In this document: positions 12,528 through 24,080 of the stretch, piece by piece
Numbering within the stretch: position 1 is the stretch's first letter
Layout: the number at the start of each line of letters is the position of its first letter
Source of the DNA: Gnetum montanum
Taxonomy: Eukaryota; Streptophyta; Gnetopsida; Gnetales; Gnetaceae
DNA length: 64,000 bases
Direction of reading: 5' to 3'
Assembly: GCA_015680685.1 (NCBI GenBank)
Contig: MNCI01005562.1
Location: 109,304-173,303 of the forward strand
Program-made: the position numbers and the translations under genes
Notes under the pieces: generated by a model
Databases searched by the model: none
Told to the model about the DNA's origin: nothing
The model's input: only the letters and a program-made list of their open reading frames with translations

Positions 12528-12784
12528 AAGCAGCTACACTACATAGAAATGCTACGCTACATAGCGTAGCACAACATAGCAAGGGGATACACTATGTCAA
12601 TATGCTTCATTTCTCACTTGCTTTATTGGCACACTTGATTTCAGCATCTCCAATTTCGATGACACAATTGCAGTGTAGTAGGTTTACAACCAATTTTGCA
12701 CATCTTTGCAGTACGAACACATCAACATCTTGTGGGTCCAAGACACATGGCATCTAAGCCACATCTCTTGCCTAGGCTTGGCCC

Positions 12785-12792
12785 TATAAATT
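12785..12792 (+). promoter_or_regulatory. LTR B promoter TATA box
   Basis: TATAAATT in CCCTATAAATTCCCC. The 3' LTR has the more canonical TATAAATA at 46836-46843. Confidence 0.65.
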
Positions 12793-13379
12793 CCCCAATG
12801 AGCAATGCTCAAAGGGTTGGCAAAATTGAGGCATTGTCGGCAATTTTGGTTGGCAAATTTGGGCGATTGGCAATTTTGAGTTCGCATTTTGTGTTGGCGT
12901 TTGGCATTGGCTCTTTGCATTGGAATTTTTGTACTATTGACTTCTAAGTTCTCATTCAAAAGCATAGTGGGTGTATTTTGAGCGTTCTGGTCCTTCTTGA
13001 ACTCTCTATATGCCTCCAATGTTGTATAACTTGTTGTACACTCCAAACAAGGAAGAGAATCGAACTTGCGATTTTATGGCAATGCGTTTTCTTACCCCAA
13101 CTTATTCTATTATTCTTCATTGTTATCATTGTTTAACATTATTTTCTGCATTCCTACATTTATTAACCATTGGTTATACCTTGCATATTTAATATTTAAA
13201 ATAATGTTTACGAAAGGTTAATTTACACTGGTTAAGTCCCTGTCTAATCAACGAGACCGTTCAGGGCACCTCATTTCTATTTTATCTAGCATGGCCCTCA
13301 CACAGATTTGGGGTTAAACTATTTGCCCCGCAACCTCTCAATGTTTCCAGCCACCGATGTTTTCAATCGCTACAGTTTC

Positions 13380-13394
13380 TGGTGCTAGAAGTAG
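13380..13394 (+). other. Primer binding site, element B
   Basis: TGGTGCTAGAAGTAG, 5 nt after the LTR end, with one difference from the site in A and C. Confidence 0.6.
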
Positions 13395-13600
13395 GGCCTT
13401 TTAGTGCTTTACGAGTAGTCCTGCATGCTCTTTATTACCTCGTTACCTATTAGCGTAAATGTGACACCCTTGTAGTTTTTTACGCACCATGTGGTACAGG
13501 CTAGTCACAACAACGGTTCTTTTGGAACCCTGCAAGACAGAAAGCCTCTGATCACCTTTTGATCTCTATTTTTCTCATTTGCAAACAATTTTTTAGCTTT

Positions 13601-16600
13601 ATGAAAATGATTTCCTCAAGCATCACTATTGTTACCTCCAACGTTGAGGTTCCCTTTTCAATTCAGGGCACCATAGGTGTCGAGCAACCACCTAGCCTAG
13701 TGCTAGGACCACGCTGATATCTCAGGATCCAAAATTGATCACCTAAGAGCATGGTAGAGCATGTCGAGCTTTACAATTTTCTCTGTGCTAAGGTCTAGGC
13801 AAATCTACCCTTAGATGTCCAAGAACTCAAAGAAAAACATAACTTCGAGTTCACTTACCACAATGGGAGGGAATTTGTTCCCACTCCTAGCATTTTCGTT
13901 CCTCTTACGCAAACGTATCAATGGATGTTACATTAGCTGATACGGGTAAGTAGGCCTAGGGAGCAACGAGACACGATGTCTCATAACAACAAAGTGTTTC
14001 AAGATGGGCAGGAGGAGTTAGATTCCCAGTCCGAGGGTGGGGGTCAAACTAACCCTGCCACCATCCCTCCCATCTCATCTTTCTGGTCAAACCCAATCTT
14101 CATGACTGCTCCCTTCATGATTACGTCAACACTGTCGCAAACCGCACCTTCATCGACAACGGGTAGCCATGCCATGCCCTTAGCGTATCAACATGCCTAT
14201 TTCCCCATCTCATTTTCAAGTAGTACCCCCTCCCCCCTGCAATCAATCCCTCAATCCATTCCCTTAGCATATCATGCACCGATCATGGCTACCCTGCCCC
14301 ACATTCACATCGTACCTGCATCATAGCTGCATACGGCTTCCGCATCCATTCCGGTGTCTACACTTGTTCCGCCATCAGTGGCAGGTCCACGCCCAACCAT
14401 GTGGTGGACCCCATTCACTTTACCCCCTATTTTGTAACCTTTTCAGATGTCCCACTATGCTCACCACAAAATGTACTAGATCCCGCAAGTGGCACAACCA
14501 AGCGTGGGACCCTAGTCTGCACCACTGATCATGTGAACAACCAACCCTGTAGCACCACCAGCAGCCATTGCCCCAACAGCACCACCCACTAGGTGGTGGA
14601 CAACACCAGTAGCGCCCTTCATAGGGGCCACCCCAATGGCACCAGCTATGAGCCAGGCCGCTATCCCTGCCACGCCACCAATGAGAGCTACCCCTGTAGC
14701 TCCCCAACCGTCTACGTTGCCCCTGGGTCTGGATCAAGCATTCCAACTTATCCAGATCCTTACTGAAGAGGTTAAATGCCTCAAGACTACCGATTTTGAC
14801 ATAGTGAAAATCATGGATTTCTACCATGATGATTCCATCAACCCGACAGTCCCCATGCTAACACTACCCCCCAGGATGCCACTTCCCCCACTTCACAAAA
14901 TACAACGGGGAGGGTGATCCCAATGCACATCTTGTTACATTCAGGACTAAGTCCCTTCTTTTGCAATAATGGCTACACATAATCATCTACGTCTTTGCTA
15001 TGTCTCTGATGAGCAAAGCCTTGGACTGGTACCGTGCGCTCCCACGCTCCTCTATCTCAACCCTAGGGGAGCTGCTGACCTAATTTGAGACTCATTTCAA
15101 GTATAACTTGAGAGCAGAGGTTATGCTGGATCAGTTAATGAGCATGAAATAGGATCCCTTGGAACCAATCTAGAAATTCATACAGTGGTGGAGCGCTACC
15201 CTTAATGAGATCCATGAGCCTATCACGGAGGCTCATCTACTAGCCATCTTTAAGGGTGCAGTGAATGACTTCAGTAACTATACTATCTCACTCCATAGAC
15301 TCTTAGTCAGGCTTTTGCCAATTCCAAGAGCATACAAGACGCGGCTGAGGCAAGTAAAGACCCGGCCTATGTTCCATACAAAGACATGTTTACAAATAAG
15401 GACAAAGATAAGGGCAAGGTTGCAATAGCCACAGTGGCCATTGTGACAAATGAAGCCAAGCCCAACAACAAAAACAACAATAGGAAGGTAGCCACTACAC
15501 CGACTAACCCTACACCCGCACCAAGCAATGCCGCTCAGGCCTCCACCTCAACACCTAAAGCATCCACTTTGTCCAAACCTAATTTTGAGCATTAAGATCA
15601 CTCTAAATATACCCCGCTACCCGTCAAGCCTTCAGAACTTTTGAAGCAGTTACTGGGGGTGGGGTATATTCAACATAAGCAAATGTCAGAGGAGGTGATC
15701 AAAAGGCATCAACAGCACTGCAAACTCCTTAGGAACCCCTCCTTGGCCTTACCCAATGAGCCCTTAGTTCCTAAGAATTTTAGGCTGGAGCGGTTCTGTG
15801 ACTACCATCAAGTATGTGGTCATGACACAGATTACTGTTTGGCTTTAAAAGATGACATACAATGAATGATTGATCAAGGGAAGCTAGTTCTAGATGAGAG
15901 TAACCCTGTGCACCCCAAAAATCAATCTATGCAAGTTTACACAAACCCACTTAACGTTCATAATGCCAGTTGCATTATCAACACTATCAATGTTGACAGT
16001 AATTCTAAACCACCTCAACAGCCGTTTGTGATTCGTGTGCCTTAGTGTAGCACGCCTACACCACCAATAGTTAAAAAATAGCTAAAGCAACCATTTATCC
16101 TAAGGGTCCCTCCTCGGACATTTGTCCCAGCATCCTTTCTAAACAAAGCTACACCACCGTGTGCACTAACACTGACAGTGTCGTTCATCATTAGGGGGCC
16201 AAGTCATTCAACTACCCCTGCCCCCCATAAGACAGCACCATAGCCTTCTCGTCCTAGGAAATAAGAAGGACGTTCGACAGGTGAGGTGACAATGGAAGGC
16301 ACCGCCCCAGGTACTTCCAAGCCTACTCCCTCATCCTCTGCATCTACATCTTTATCACCAAAAGCTAATGCTGCTACAAGTGCACGGTCATCACCACCTC
16401 ACTTGAAAGGGTCTGATCCTAAACCCGAAGCTATTCCTTCTCAGGAAATTCATCTCCTAGGGCAAATGGAAGAGGAGAAGGATAGCAAGCAATAGGAAGG
16501 TGGACGAGACCTATTAAGTGCTTTTACTCAAGTCAAGCAGGCTCTAAAACAAAATAACACAACATTGATCCTATACAACTTAATAATGACTTCGACCGCA

Positions 16601-17370
16601 CACCGTGAGGCTCTGGTTTGCATGTTAACGGCAATACCAGTTGACAAGAACATGCCAGTAGAAGAAAAAGCAATCCACTTGGTTATGCTTCCTTCTACAC
16701 CTACAAAACCACAGCCATCCCAACTAACATTCTGTGACAATTCCATTAGGGGAGACCCTGAAAAGGGTCAGGTGACTATAGCACCTCTATTCATCACAAT
16801 TCGGGTCAGCCAACATAAGATCCGAAGGGTACACATCGATGATGGGGCTTCTACAAACTTTATCCCATTCCCTATTGTGGATAAACTGGGTTTGGTAGAC
16901 CAAATCAAACCCATGACAACGTCATGCTTGAAGTCATTCAACGGGGCACGGGTTGTGGTTAAAGGCATGGTCCACATTGACTTTGTGGTAGGGGACCAGT
17001 TCCCCATAAATGCAACATTTATCATGGTGGAAGAGATTCTTGGGTTTAACCTAATCCTGGGGAGGTCATGGTTAGCCCAGCTCAAGGCCGTCTCTTCACC
17101 CATACATCAGGAGATCCATGTACCCTATGAAGGCAAGGAGGTGGTGATCCATGGGGATGAGGTAGCAATGTAAGTAATAAATAACGTAGATGTGGAGCAG
17201 GGTTCAGAGGTCATTACCTTTGAGAACGAGAAGCCTGTCTTCACCGACACTAACTATTTAGCAAAAGAGCTAGCTCAGAAAATGAAAATGTATGGGCTGA
17301 GTTACCTTTCTAGGCAGAAGTCAACAATGTAGATGAATGTCGCAATAAAGCTTCTCGGCCCTACGCCTCA
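13601..17370 (+). pseudogene. gag-pro: gag-protease of element B (broken)
   Basis: It starts at ATG 13601 and is interrupted by stops such as TAG and TGA near 13714-13800. In order: a short N-terminal part, a Pro/Thr/Ser-rich region (13976-14330 and on), the Gag core (about 14760-15370), an intact Cys-His segment (about 15787-15850, CDYHQVCGHDTDYC) and a protease domain in a 202-codon open stretch (16565-17173). The protease has DDGAS with its Asp at 16838-16840, then VVGDQFPINATF and LILGRSWLAQL. Most related families have D-S/T-G here; all three nested elements have D-D first. The domain order and Cys-His spacing are normal for plant Ty3/gypsy Gag. Downstream comes repeat array 1. Confidence 0.85.
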
Positions 17371-17548
17371 CTAAATCCATGATGGGTCAGAAAGCATTTA
17401 CGTATAGCATAGCAATTTCATTGCTTACTGCCCAGTCAACATCCATTGTACATTTTATCATCTTTTTGCCTCACATCCATTCATCTACGCTAGGTGCCAA
17501 ACTAATTCTTTTAAACTGTTCACATACTCACCGTTCACATCATGTTAC

Positions 17549-17755
17549 GGTCCACTACGGCCTAAAACTCATAATATTTACTGATTAGATTACGATGTGG
17601 CCCGAAATGGCCTAAAACTACCCACAACTCGAAATGGCCTAAAACTACACATGGCTCGAAATGGCCTAAAACTACATACGGCCCGCTACAGCCTAAAACT
17701 GGCAAAATTTATCGTTCACATTACGTTATGGCCCACCAAGGCCTAAAACTAGAAA
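17549..17755 (+). repeat. Repeat array 1 of element B
   Basis: Six copies of a motif close to GGCCCGAAATGGCCTAAAACT, with variable 15-40 bp spacers, follow the protease and lie about 140 bp beyond the stop codon of the antisense gene. The subtype (GGCCTAAAACT) matches array 1 of A and differs from array 2 of the same element. Confidence 0.85.
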
Positions 17756-17891
17756 CAACGATAAAAAATCGATTACATAAGCAATATGCAAGCTAAAACA
17801 AAATAAATCTTTTCATTATTCATTTTTTATTCAAAATTTCTATTGAATAATGTTTGCATTGCAAAAAAATACAAAACAAGATCCCTTGCTG

Positions 17892-20800
17892 TTATACATC
17901 ATCTTCCCCTGCATCACCTTCCTTAGCATAATTATTCTTGCCCTCATAGGGCCCTACTTCTTCATCCAAAATCTGCATCATAAAAAATGTAGTCAGCGAG
18001 AGTTGTAGTAAAAGCTAGAATGAAATAAACAGTTGCATTACAAGAAAGTGACTAACCCAAGATGGCCCCACATCTGTCTCAGGGGGAATGCGATCCAAAC
18101 CAATCCCGAGGTGTTGCTGACCTCCTCCTCTATAATATTCACCCAGTACCTATTTCCTCAGTCAACGTCTACTGTAACTTTCTCCTTTTCAACAGCCATC
18201 CATCTCAGCAGTCCTAGAGAAAAGGAGGCAGTGGCGGTCTCACCTGTGGGAAGGTTCACTTCCCGCTCAGGGGATTCACTGACCGTCACTTATTACATGA
18301 ACTTGCTGTAAGTCTCAGAAGCACCAATGGCATCCTGGAATGCTTCATGAGCATACAACTTCACTTAAGCATCCCGGTATTATTTACGGTAGATGGCACA
18401 TTCCAGTTTATACATATGCTTGTGGTTTTTCTGGGACTGTTCCACTCGTATACTCTTGCGCTGTAATCTTTCCAATCTTGGTTCTTCTAGGCCAATAAGT
18501 CCATCTGCATTCGCTGCTCAATTATTTCACATGTGGCCTCATTGTTGCACCGCACTACCATCCAATATCTTGCATAATCAATGAAGTTCATGCACCAACT
18601 GCCATTGTTGGTATCACGGGCCAATAGAAATTCATTTTTGGAGTGGAGGTCTTCCACCTCAACGATCAGATTGGTCTTCTCCTTCTCCAGCTTATGGACC
18701 CATTTCCATAGGTCTTCGTTCACAGGCCTACACTCCCACAGGGAGCGGGCCGAATGCAATGTGCATTCGCTAGCCTTGTCGTATATGCGACGAGGCACCT
18801 CGGTCACTTTTGGTGGGAATGCAGGTACAACGCCGACCTTGATCGCTTGTTTCGGGTTCCACTTGAGGTGAGAAGCTGTCGACCACACATAAAAATGCAT
18901 TAGTCACGATAGCATAGCAAATTTTAGCAACTTAAAGAAGTGTAGCGTAGCTACTTCACTTACCCACTTCTAGATCGATCTGCTTGAGATGGTCGATCAT
19001 GTCATCGACCACCCCCTACATGAATGTAAGCTTATCAGGGGTCTCAGCCCATGGTCATAGGTGGATCAAAGAAGGGCCTACAGTGTTAACCACGGTGTCT
19101 ACTATGTAACGAAAATGCGTCAGGTATAACTGAGAGGGCTGCAATAAAGCTAACGAGCAACACAAATGACAATGTAAAGGCTCCTACCCAACAAACCCTC
19201 AGAGGTGATAGCAGGGGGTCACCCATCGACATACTATCGAACATATGATCAAACTCACCAACATCTAGTTGTAGTTCCCCTCCTTCTTGCCAGCTTAACA
19301 CCATGGCAATACCCTCCATGTCCATCTGCTCCTCCGATGCTGAATTATGTTCAGCAAAGAGATCATCACCAAAGGTCCCTTCTTGGCTGACAAGGGCCTT
19401 TTCTTTATCTGTTGGGACCCTTCTCTTTATGGTGCCAACATCCTCCTCATCAATAGGGGAGTCCTCGTCATCGGTAGAAACGTCCTCCTCATCTACAGAA
19501 GTGTTTTCCTCATCAACGAGAGCACCTTCCTTTACAGCAGGAGCTCCTTCTCTCTTAATCAAAGTCCTTTCCTCTATGGCCGATCCCCTTGTACCTTTAT
19601 TAGCCACCCCTATCTTAGGGGCCATCACCTCTTCTCCTTCTTCCTCTTCTTCCTCTGGCAATAAAGCATGTTCACATTAGACAATAGCAAATGAACTTAA
19701 GACACATGCTACGTCGTGCTACGCTACCTAGCGTAGCACAGTGTCGCAGGCATTAACCAAACAAGTGAAGAAAAAAATTAAAAACTGAGAAAAAAATTTA
19801 CCAATGGGAGGTTGTATTCTGCATAACTTAAATCATAGTTTCTTCCCCCTTCTTCATCTGTAAGGGAAGGCTCCTCAACCAGACAAGACCTTTTCTGCCC
19901 TGACTTAGTGGCCACCGTCTCAGTGATGAGGCATTTCCCTTGTGATATGCTACCCGTAGTAGCAAGGGGCACCTCTCCCACGCTGTCCTGGCCACGGAAG
20001 TTGTGGGCCAACCAATCCCTAGTCATCATTGAAAATGACACCCCAATAGCCTTTGGGGGATCCTAGGCTCAGGTGGTCCGGAAGACTTGGCAAATCCATG
20101 GTTTGGAAATCTAGTTACGATCTTGCTTCACCTAGACTCCATTCTCACAGACTACCAAGAATTCTGTGAATCGCTCCAAGAAAGCTATGAAGAAGGCATG
20201 ATGCACATTGAAATGAGACTCAGGCTTCTTAGGAAGCTTGACCATTTCAGCTTGCAGACCTTTGTAAAGGTGCTTGGCCTAGTTGTAATGGGCCCCCTCT
20301 TCCATGACCTCCCTCATTACCCAAGCTTGCTCAATCCCAATGAGTTTTCCATGGAAAAGTAGCTTGGGGAAAGCATAGGCATAAAAGATGGGATAAACCA
20401 TTTTAGCCACTTTCAGCTTGGCCATTTTAATAGGGATCCCCTTTCACCCTTTCATTGTCCCTAGCCACTCCTTAGTGTCCCCCTAATGGTTTGCCTCCTT
20501 TTTGGTCTTTGCTCCTATGAGAAGACCATCAGCAAGGACACCAAAGAGGTTCATGAATAGTTGGTCATTGATCTGAAGGACCACCAGCACACTGTGCACA
20601 TGTGTGTGGAAGCGGTCCACCTTTTCAAAAAAGGAGTTGGCTAGGGAAAGCATCTCAGAAGCAGGGATGCTTGGGTTCATGACCAAAAATAATTCCATGA
20701 GTCTAGCGTCCCAAAGGTTTTTGGCAAGTGATTTCGGGACCCCATTGCAAAGCCAGCGTTGGGTCTCGTCCACCTCCCCGTACTTGAAGTAAATGTTAGC

Positions 20801-21901
20801 CTCGTTATGCCTGAAGGTGATCACCGTCACCTCCTGGGATTTCTTCGCTGCTACAATATTTTACAACAAAAAAAGCAAAAAAAATTAGATGAAATAGAAA
20901 GATAGCATAAACATAGAACAACACTCAAACATGCAAACAATTCACAGTTTAGCTTACTAGGCTTAAATAGGGACGGGAACGGTGGGAGATCCACCGACAC
21001 GTCTTCAGTGGTGATCGATCTAAAGGATGCCCAATCCCCATCCAACCAATTGAACTCCTTGCACCTATCATAGAACTGGGAGTATCGGGTTGGATAGGTT
21101 TCGTATTCACCCTCGCATTGGCCTACACACTTGTGCACATATTCTTAGCAGAAGAAAACTCCTGCAGAGTCATCTGTGCCAAGGCCAAGGCATTAATATC
21201 ACCATGATGTCCATCCTTGTTGATAAAAAACTTGGTAATAAAAATACACTGTTAACATTTTGGCCTAGCGTAGCATGCATTGCATAACGTAGCGGAGTAT
21301 GTTTACAGAACTCACCAGCCAGCATAATAAATGGTTCCTGAAGGGTTTTGAAAATAGGTTCCCATGTGGCAAGAAATGAACAACGTGTTGTACACATGGT
21401 AGTAATTATATTCAGGCATTTCCTAGATCCAAGCTAGATGCCTCAATTTTTTGGGGCATTGACTAAATCCCTCGGCCTTCCCGCTCCCAATTGCTCCATC
21501 AATCAGGAATTTTAGAATACCCTGGTTTGTCCCAGGCAATAGGGTTTCTATAATTATAGCTGCTACCTCCTCTGATAATTGTGACTAAATGATCACACTG
21601 AAGTGTTGGAGGAGAAATTGCAGGAAGTCCTGTGCACCTTCTTAGAACTAGACCACTTGCTGTCCCATAGGTGTGTGAGGTAGAGGAACATTGGCCACCA
21701 GTTTGCTTAGGCAACATAGGACCCCTATAATTTCTAGGATGATCAAAATCAACCTTAGCATTACCCTGTACAACACAATGGCAAATGTTAATAGCATGTT
21801 CAAGTGACATTCATGTGTAGCGTAGCATAACTCTTTCCATGCATGTAGCGTAGCAAAAGCACAAAGGCAATAGTGTAGTAGAACCATAAAAAATTAAATA
21901 T
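17892..21901 (-). pseudogene. Antisense gene of element B, exons 2-8
   Basis: Minus-strand gene opposite to gag and pol. Proposed exons, 5' to 3': E2 21316-21765, E3 20958-21230, E4 19802-20850, E5 19188-19654, E6 18964-19101, E7 18057-18875, E8 17892-17972 ending in TAA. Borders have GT and AG, for example TTGTACAG before E2 and GTGAGT after it. E1 lies at 41349-41467, because element C sits in intron 1. E4 carries the main conserved middle part, E5 is very acidic (PEEEEEEGEE near its start) and E7 has a predicted coiled coil (KWVHKLEKEKTNLIVEVEDL). E5 is 186 bp longer than in A after allowing for a 1-base loss in a C run near 19220, which shifts its frame. Several stops are consistent with C-to-T decay. 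No known domain recognised with confidence; E4 weakly recalls plant transposon-associated proteins. Confidence 0.75.
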
Positions 21902-21906
21902 GTATT
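21902..21906. repeat. Target-site duplication of element C, left copy
   Basis: GTATT, repeated exactly at 40967-40971 after C's 3' LTR. The target is intron 1 of element B's antisense gene. Confidence 0.9.
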
Positions 21907-22392
21907 TGAAACACCACTAATTTCAGCCTAGCACTTTGAAATGAGAATGACTCAAGCCCTTTCAAAGTTTTGGGAAGGAAAATTTGACTAAGGCATGGAG
22001 CTCACGCCCAGCTTGCTCAAGCCAGCTTACTCACATTATCAAGCTAGCTTGCCCTCAGTATGAGCAACTCCAAACAACGTTAGAATCAAGTCAAAGGTGG
22101 CTTAGTCTAAGGGTGTAATGCATTCTCAAGGGTCATTATTGTGCCTAGCTTGAAGTTCAAAGTTTCAGCATCCAGAGACTCAATTTTCAGTCAAAAAAGT
22201 GCAAATTTTCACACTCACGCTGAGGTCATGCTGCTAGCATGAGTGTAGCATGAGTAACTTTTAAAGCCTAAAAATGAGTCAAAATGATCTGATTCCTAGG
22301 TTGTAAGTCATCCTCAAAGAAAATCCTTGACAACTTTAGGTCCTAGCATTCGAAATGCCAAATTTTAGCTCAAAATTACAAGTTTTTGTAGC

Positions 22393-22675
22393 TCATGCTA
22401 CAAGTCATGCTGTGGTCACGCTACACTCACGCTAGCAGCGTGAGTCTAGCGTGAGCTACCATAAATGGCTCAAAACAAGGCACTTTCAGGCTTAATTTTT
22501 CAATCATAGTCAGGGTAATCACCACACTTCAAGAATTAGGTTTTAAAATTCAGATTTTCATTCAAAATTTGTTGTTTTATCTCACTCATGCTGAGGTCAC
22601 GCTAGAGTCACACTGGCAACGTGAGTGTAGTGTGAGTATAGCGTGCGTACGTTGAGGACACGCTAAGGTAAAATC
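22393..22675. repeat. CTCACGCT-type motif cluster in LTR C
   Basis: Repeated CTCATGCT, GTCACGCT and CTCACGCT alternate with GCGTGAG complements, giving short inverted repeats such as CTCACGCTAGCAGCGTGAG. The same motif fills intron 1 of C's antisense gene (32453-33240) and the leader at 23866-24070. A and B have a different motif in the equivalent places. Confidence 0.8.
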
Positions 22676-23077
22676 AACTCACACTGGAAGTCCTTATCAG
22701 GAAAAAACACTTCAAATAGCCACAGAATCACTCAAATCGACATCCTACAGCAATCAATTCAGAGATCCAAAAGTTTCAAGTGAGCTAGAGTCAATTTCTC
22801 TTGTTGTACATTATCATTTCATTGTAAATTTTCATCATTTGTGGGATTGTCAAGATCTTACACTCCAAATTATAGGTGCTTCCATGAGCGTAAGCTAGCT
22901 TGAGTAAGCCGACGGATGTTGTAAGATACATTACACCTAGTTAGAAATGTAGCTTGCCCACACACGTCCAACTCACACACAGCTGTCCATTGGACACATG
23001 TCACTAGATTCGTTTTCCTCTCATCTCTCAGCCATTGATTCCACCCATGAATTCTACACCCGAGCCCGGCCAAACCC

Positions 23078-23085
23078 TATAAATA
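23078..23085 (+). promoter_or_regulatory. LTR C promoter TATA box
   Basis: TATAAATA in ACCCTATAAATACC; conserved in the 3' LTR at 40416-40423. Confidence 0.75.
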
Positions 23086-23634
23086 CCTTATCAATTCAAA
23101 TAAATAAGGTTGGAAATTTTGAAGGTTGACGGCTTAGGAAACTCAGACCAGCAATCTTTGGGCACTTAGGAAAACTTGACTCCTAGCATACAAGCACTCC
23201 TAAAACACATCACATCACCCCGGGGCTTGGCGATTGACCTACCATCCACACATGCAGCTACGCTTTGACCGGTGCATATCTTTTCTAAGCAATACAATAC
23301 AGTTCATTTTGCCATCCATTATATTGTTTACTCTATTTTACATTCAGTTTACATTTTTTTTACAATACCAATTCTGCATACATTTCTATTTACACTTTGC
23401 GCACATTGTTTACGTTTTGAACATCAGTTACGATAACCCCAACGTAGGCCATAGTTTACCCTTGGGGAAGTTCTTGGTTGATTTGCATGTAGATCATCCA
23501 AGGCACTCTGCCTTCATTTTCTTTTCCAACTTGCCCTCAGGCGAAGGTAGGGTCAACTGTGTCTGCCCGACGATCTTTCGGTATTTTTTTTCCCTTCCAA
23601 CCTTACACCGATGATTTAGGTCAATACAATAAAT

Positions 23635-23649
23635 TGGTGCTAGAAGGAG
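23635..23649 (+). other. Primer binding site, element C
   Basis: TGGTGCTAGAAGGAG, 6 nt after the LTR end and identical to the site in element A. Confidence 0.6.
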
Positions 23650-24080
23650 GGCCACCTGCAAAAATTCTTACATCCATCAAAACCCAAAACAGCATACACA
23701 CATTGGTTAAATAGGCCGCTTCGTAGATACTCTGCCAAGTAACGCTCCACCACCACCATCGACCATCCACATTGAGCTTCCCTCACCACTTGCCCAACGT
23801 GTCCAACTAGCTTACACACACCATCTTGACTTACCCATCCTATCCCCAGATATCTTACACTGTCAATCACGCTACAGTTATCTCACACTGTAGCTGCTCA
23901 CACTGTGTGCATAGGTCATGCTGCTTGTCATGTCACATTGTCAGTCACGCTGCAGCTGCTACACATGTTGTCTACAATGGTTGTGCTACTTATCATGTCA
24001 CATTGTCTATCATGCTATAGCTACTCATGCTGTCAGTTACTCACATTCAACTCGTCTAGCCCAGTTTACTCACACTCACT
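23650..24080 (+). other. Leader of element C between primer site and gag
   Basis: No gene seen. From about 23866 to 24070 it carries many CACGCT/CACATTG/CATGCTG motifs of the LTR C type. It is longer than the equivalent leaders of A (about 326 bp) and B (about 206 bp). Confidence 0.6.

Larger units (their letters stand above)
11753..13374 (+). repeat. 5' LTR of element B
   Basis: It pairs with 45792-47442, with roughly one difference in ten over the first ~260 bp by eye, mostly transitions. It contains long near-palindromes at 12341-12381, 12488-12527 and 12551-12580, and a TATA box at 12785. Confidence 0.9.
21907..23628 (+). repeat. 5' LTR of element C
   Basis: It starts TGAAACACCAC, ends AATACA, and pairs with 39222-40966 (about one difference in ten over the first ~230 bp by eye). 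It is rich in CTCACGCT/CTCATGCT and AGCGTGAG motifs that form hyphenated palindromes, for example around 22425-22460. TATA box at 23078-23085. Confidence 0.9.

Noticed and set aside
14420-14827. 135-codon minus-strand frame within gag of B
   Set aside because: Shadow of the Pro/Thr-rich gag region; not conserved on the minus strand in A or C.
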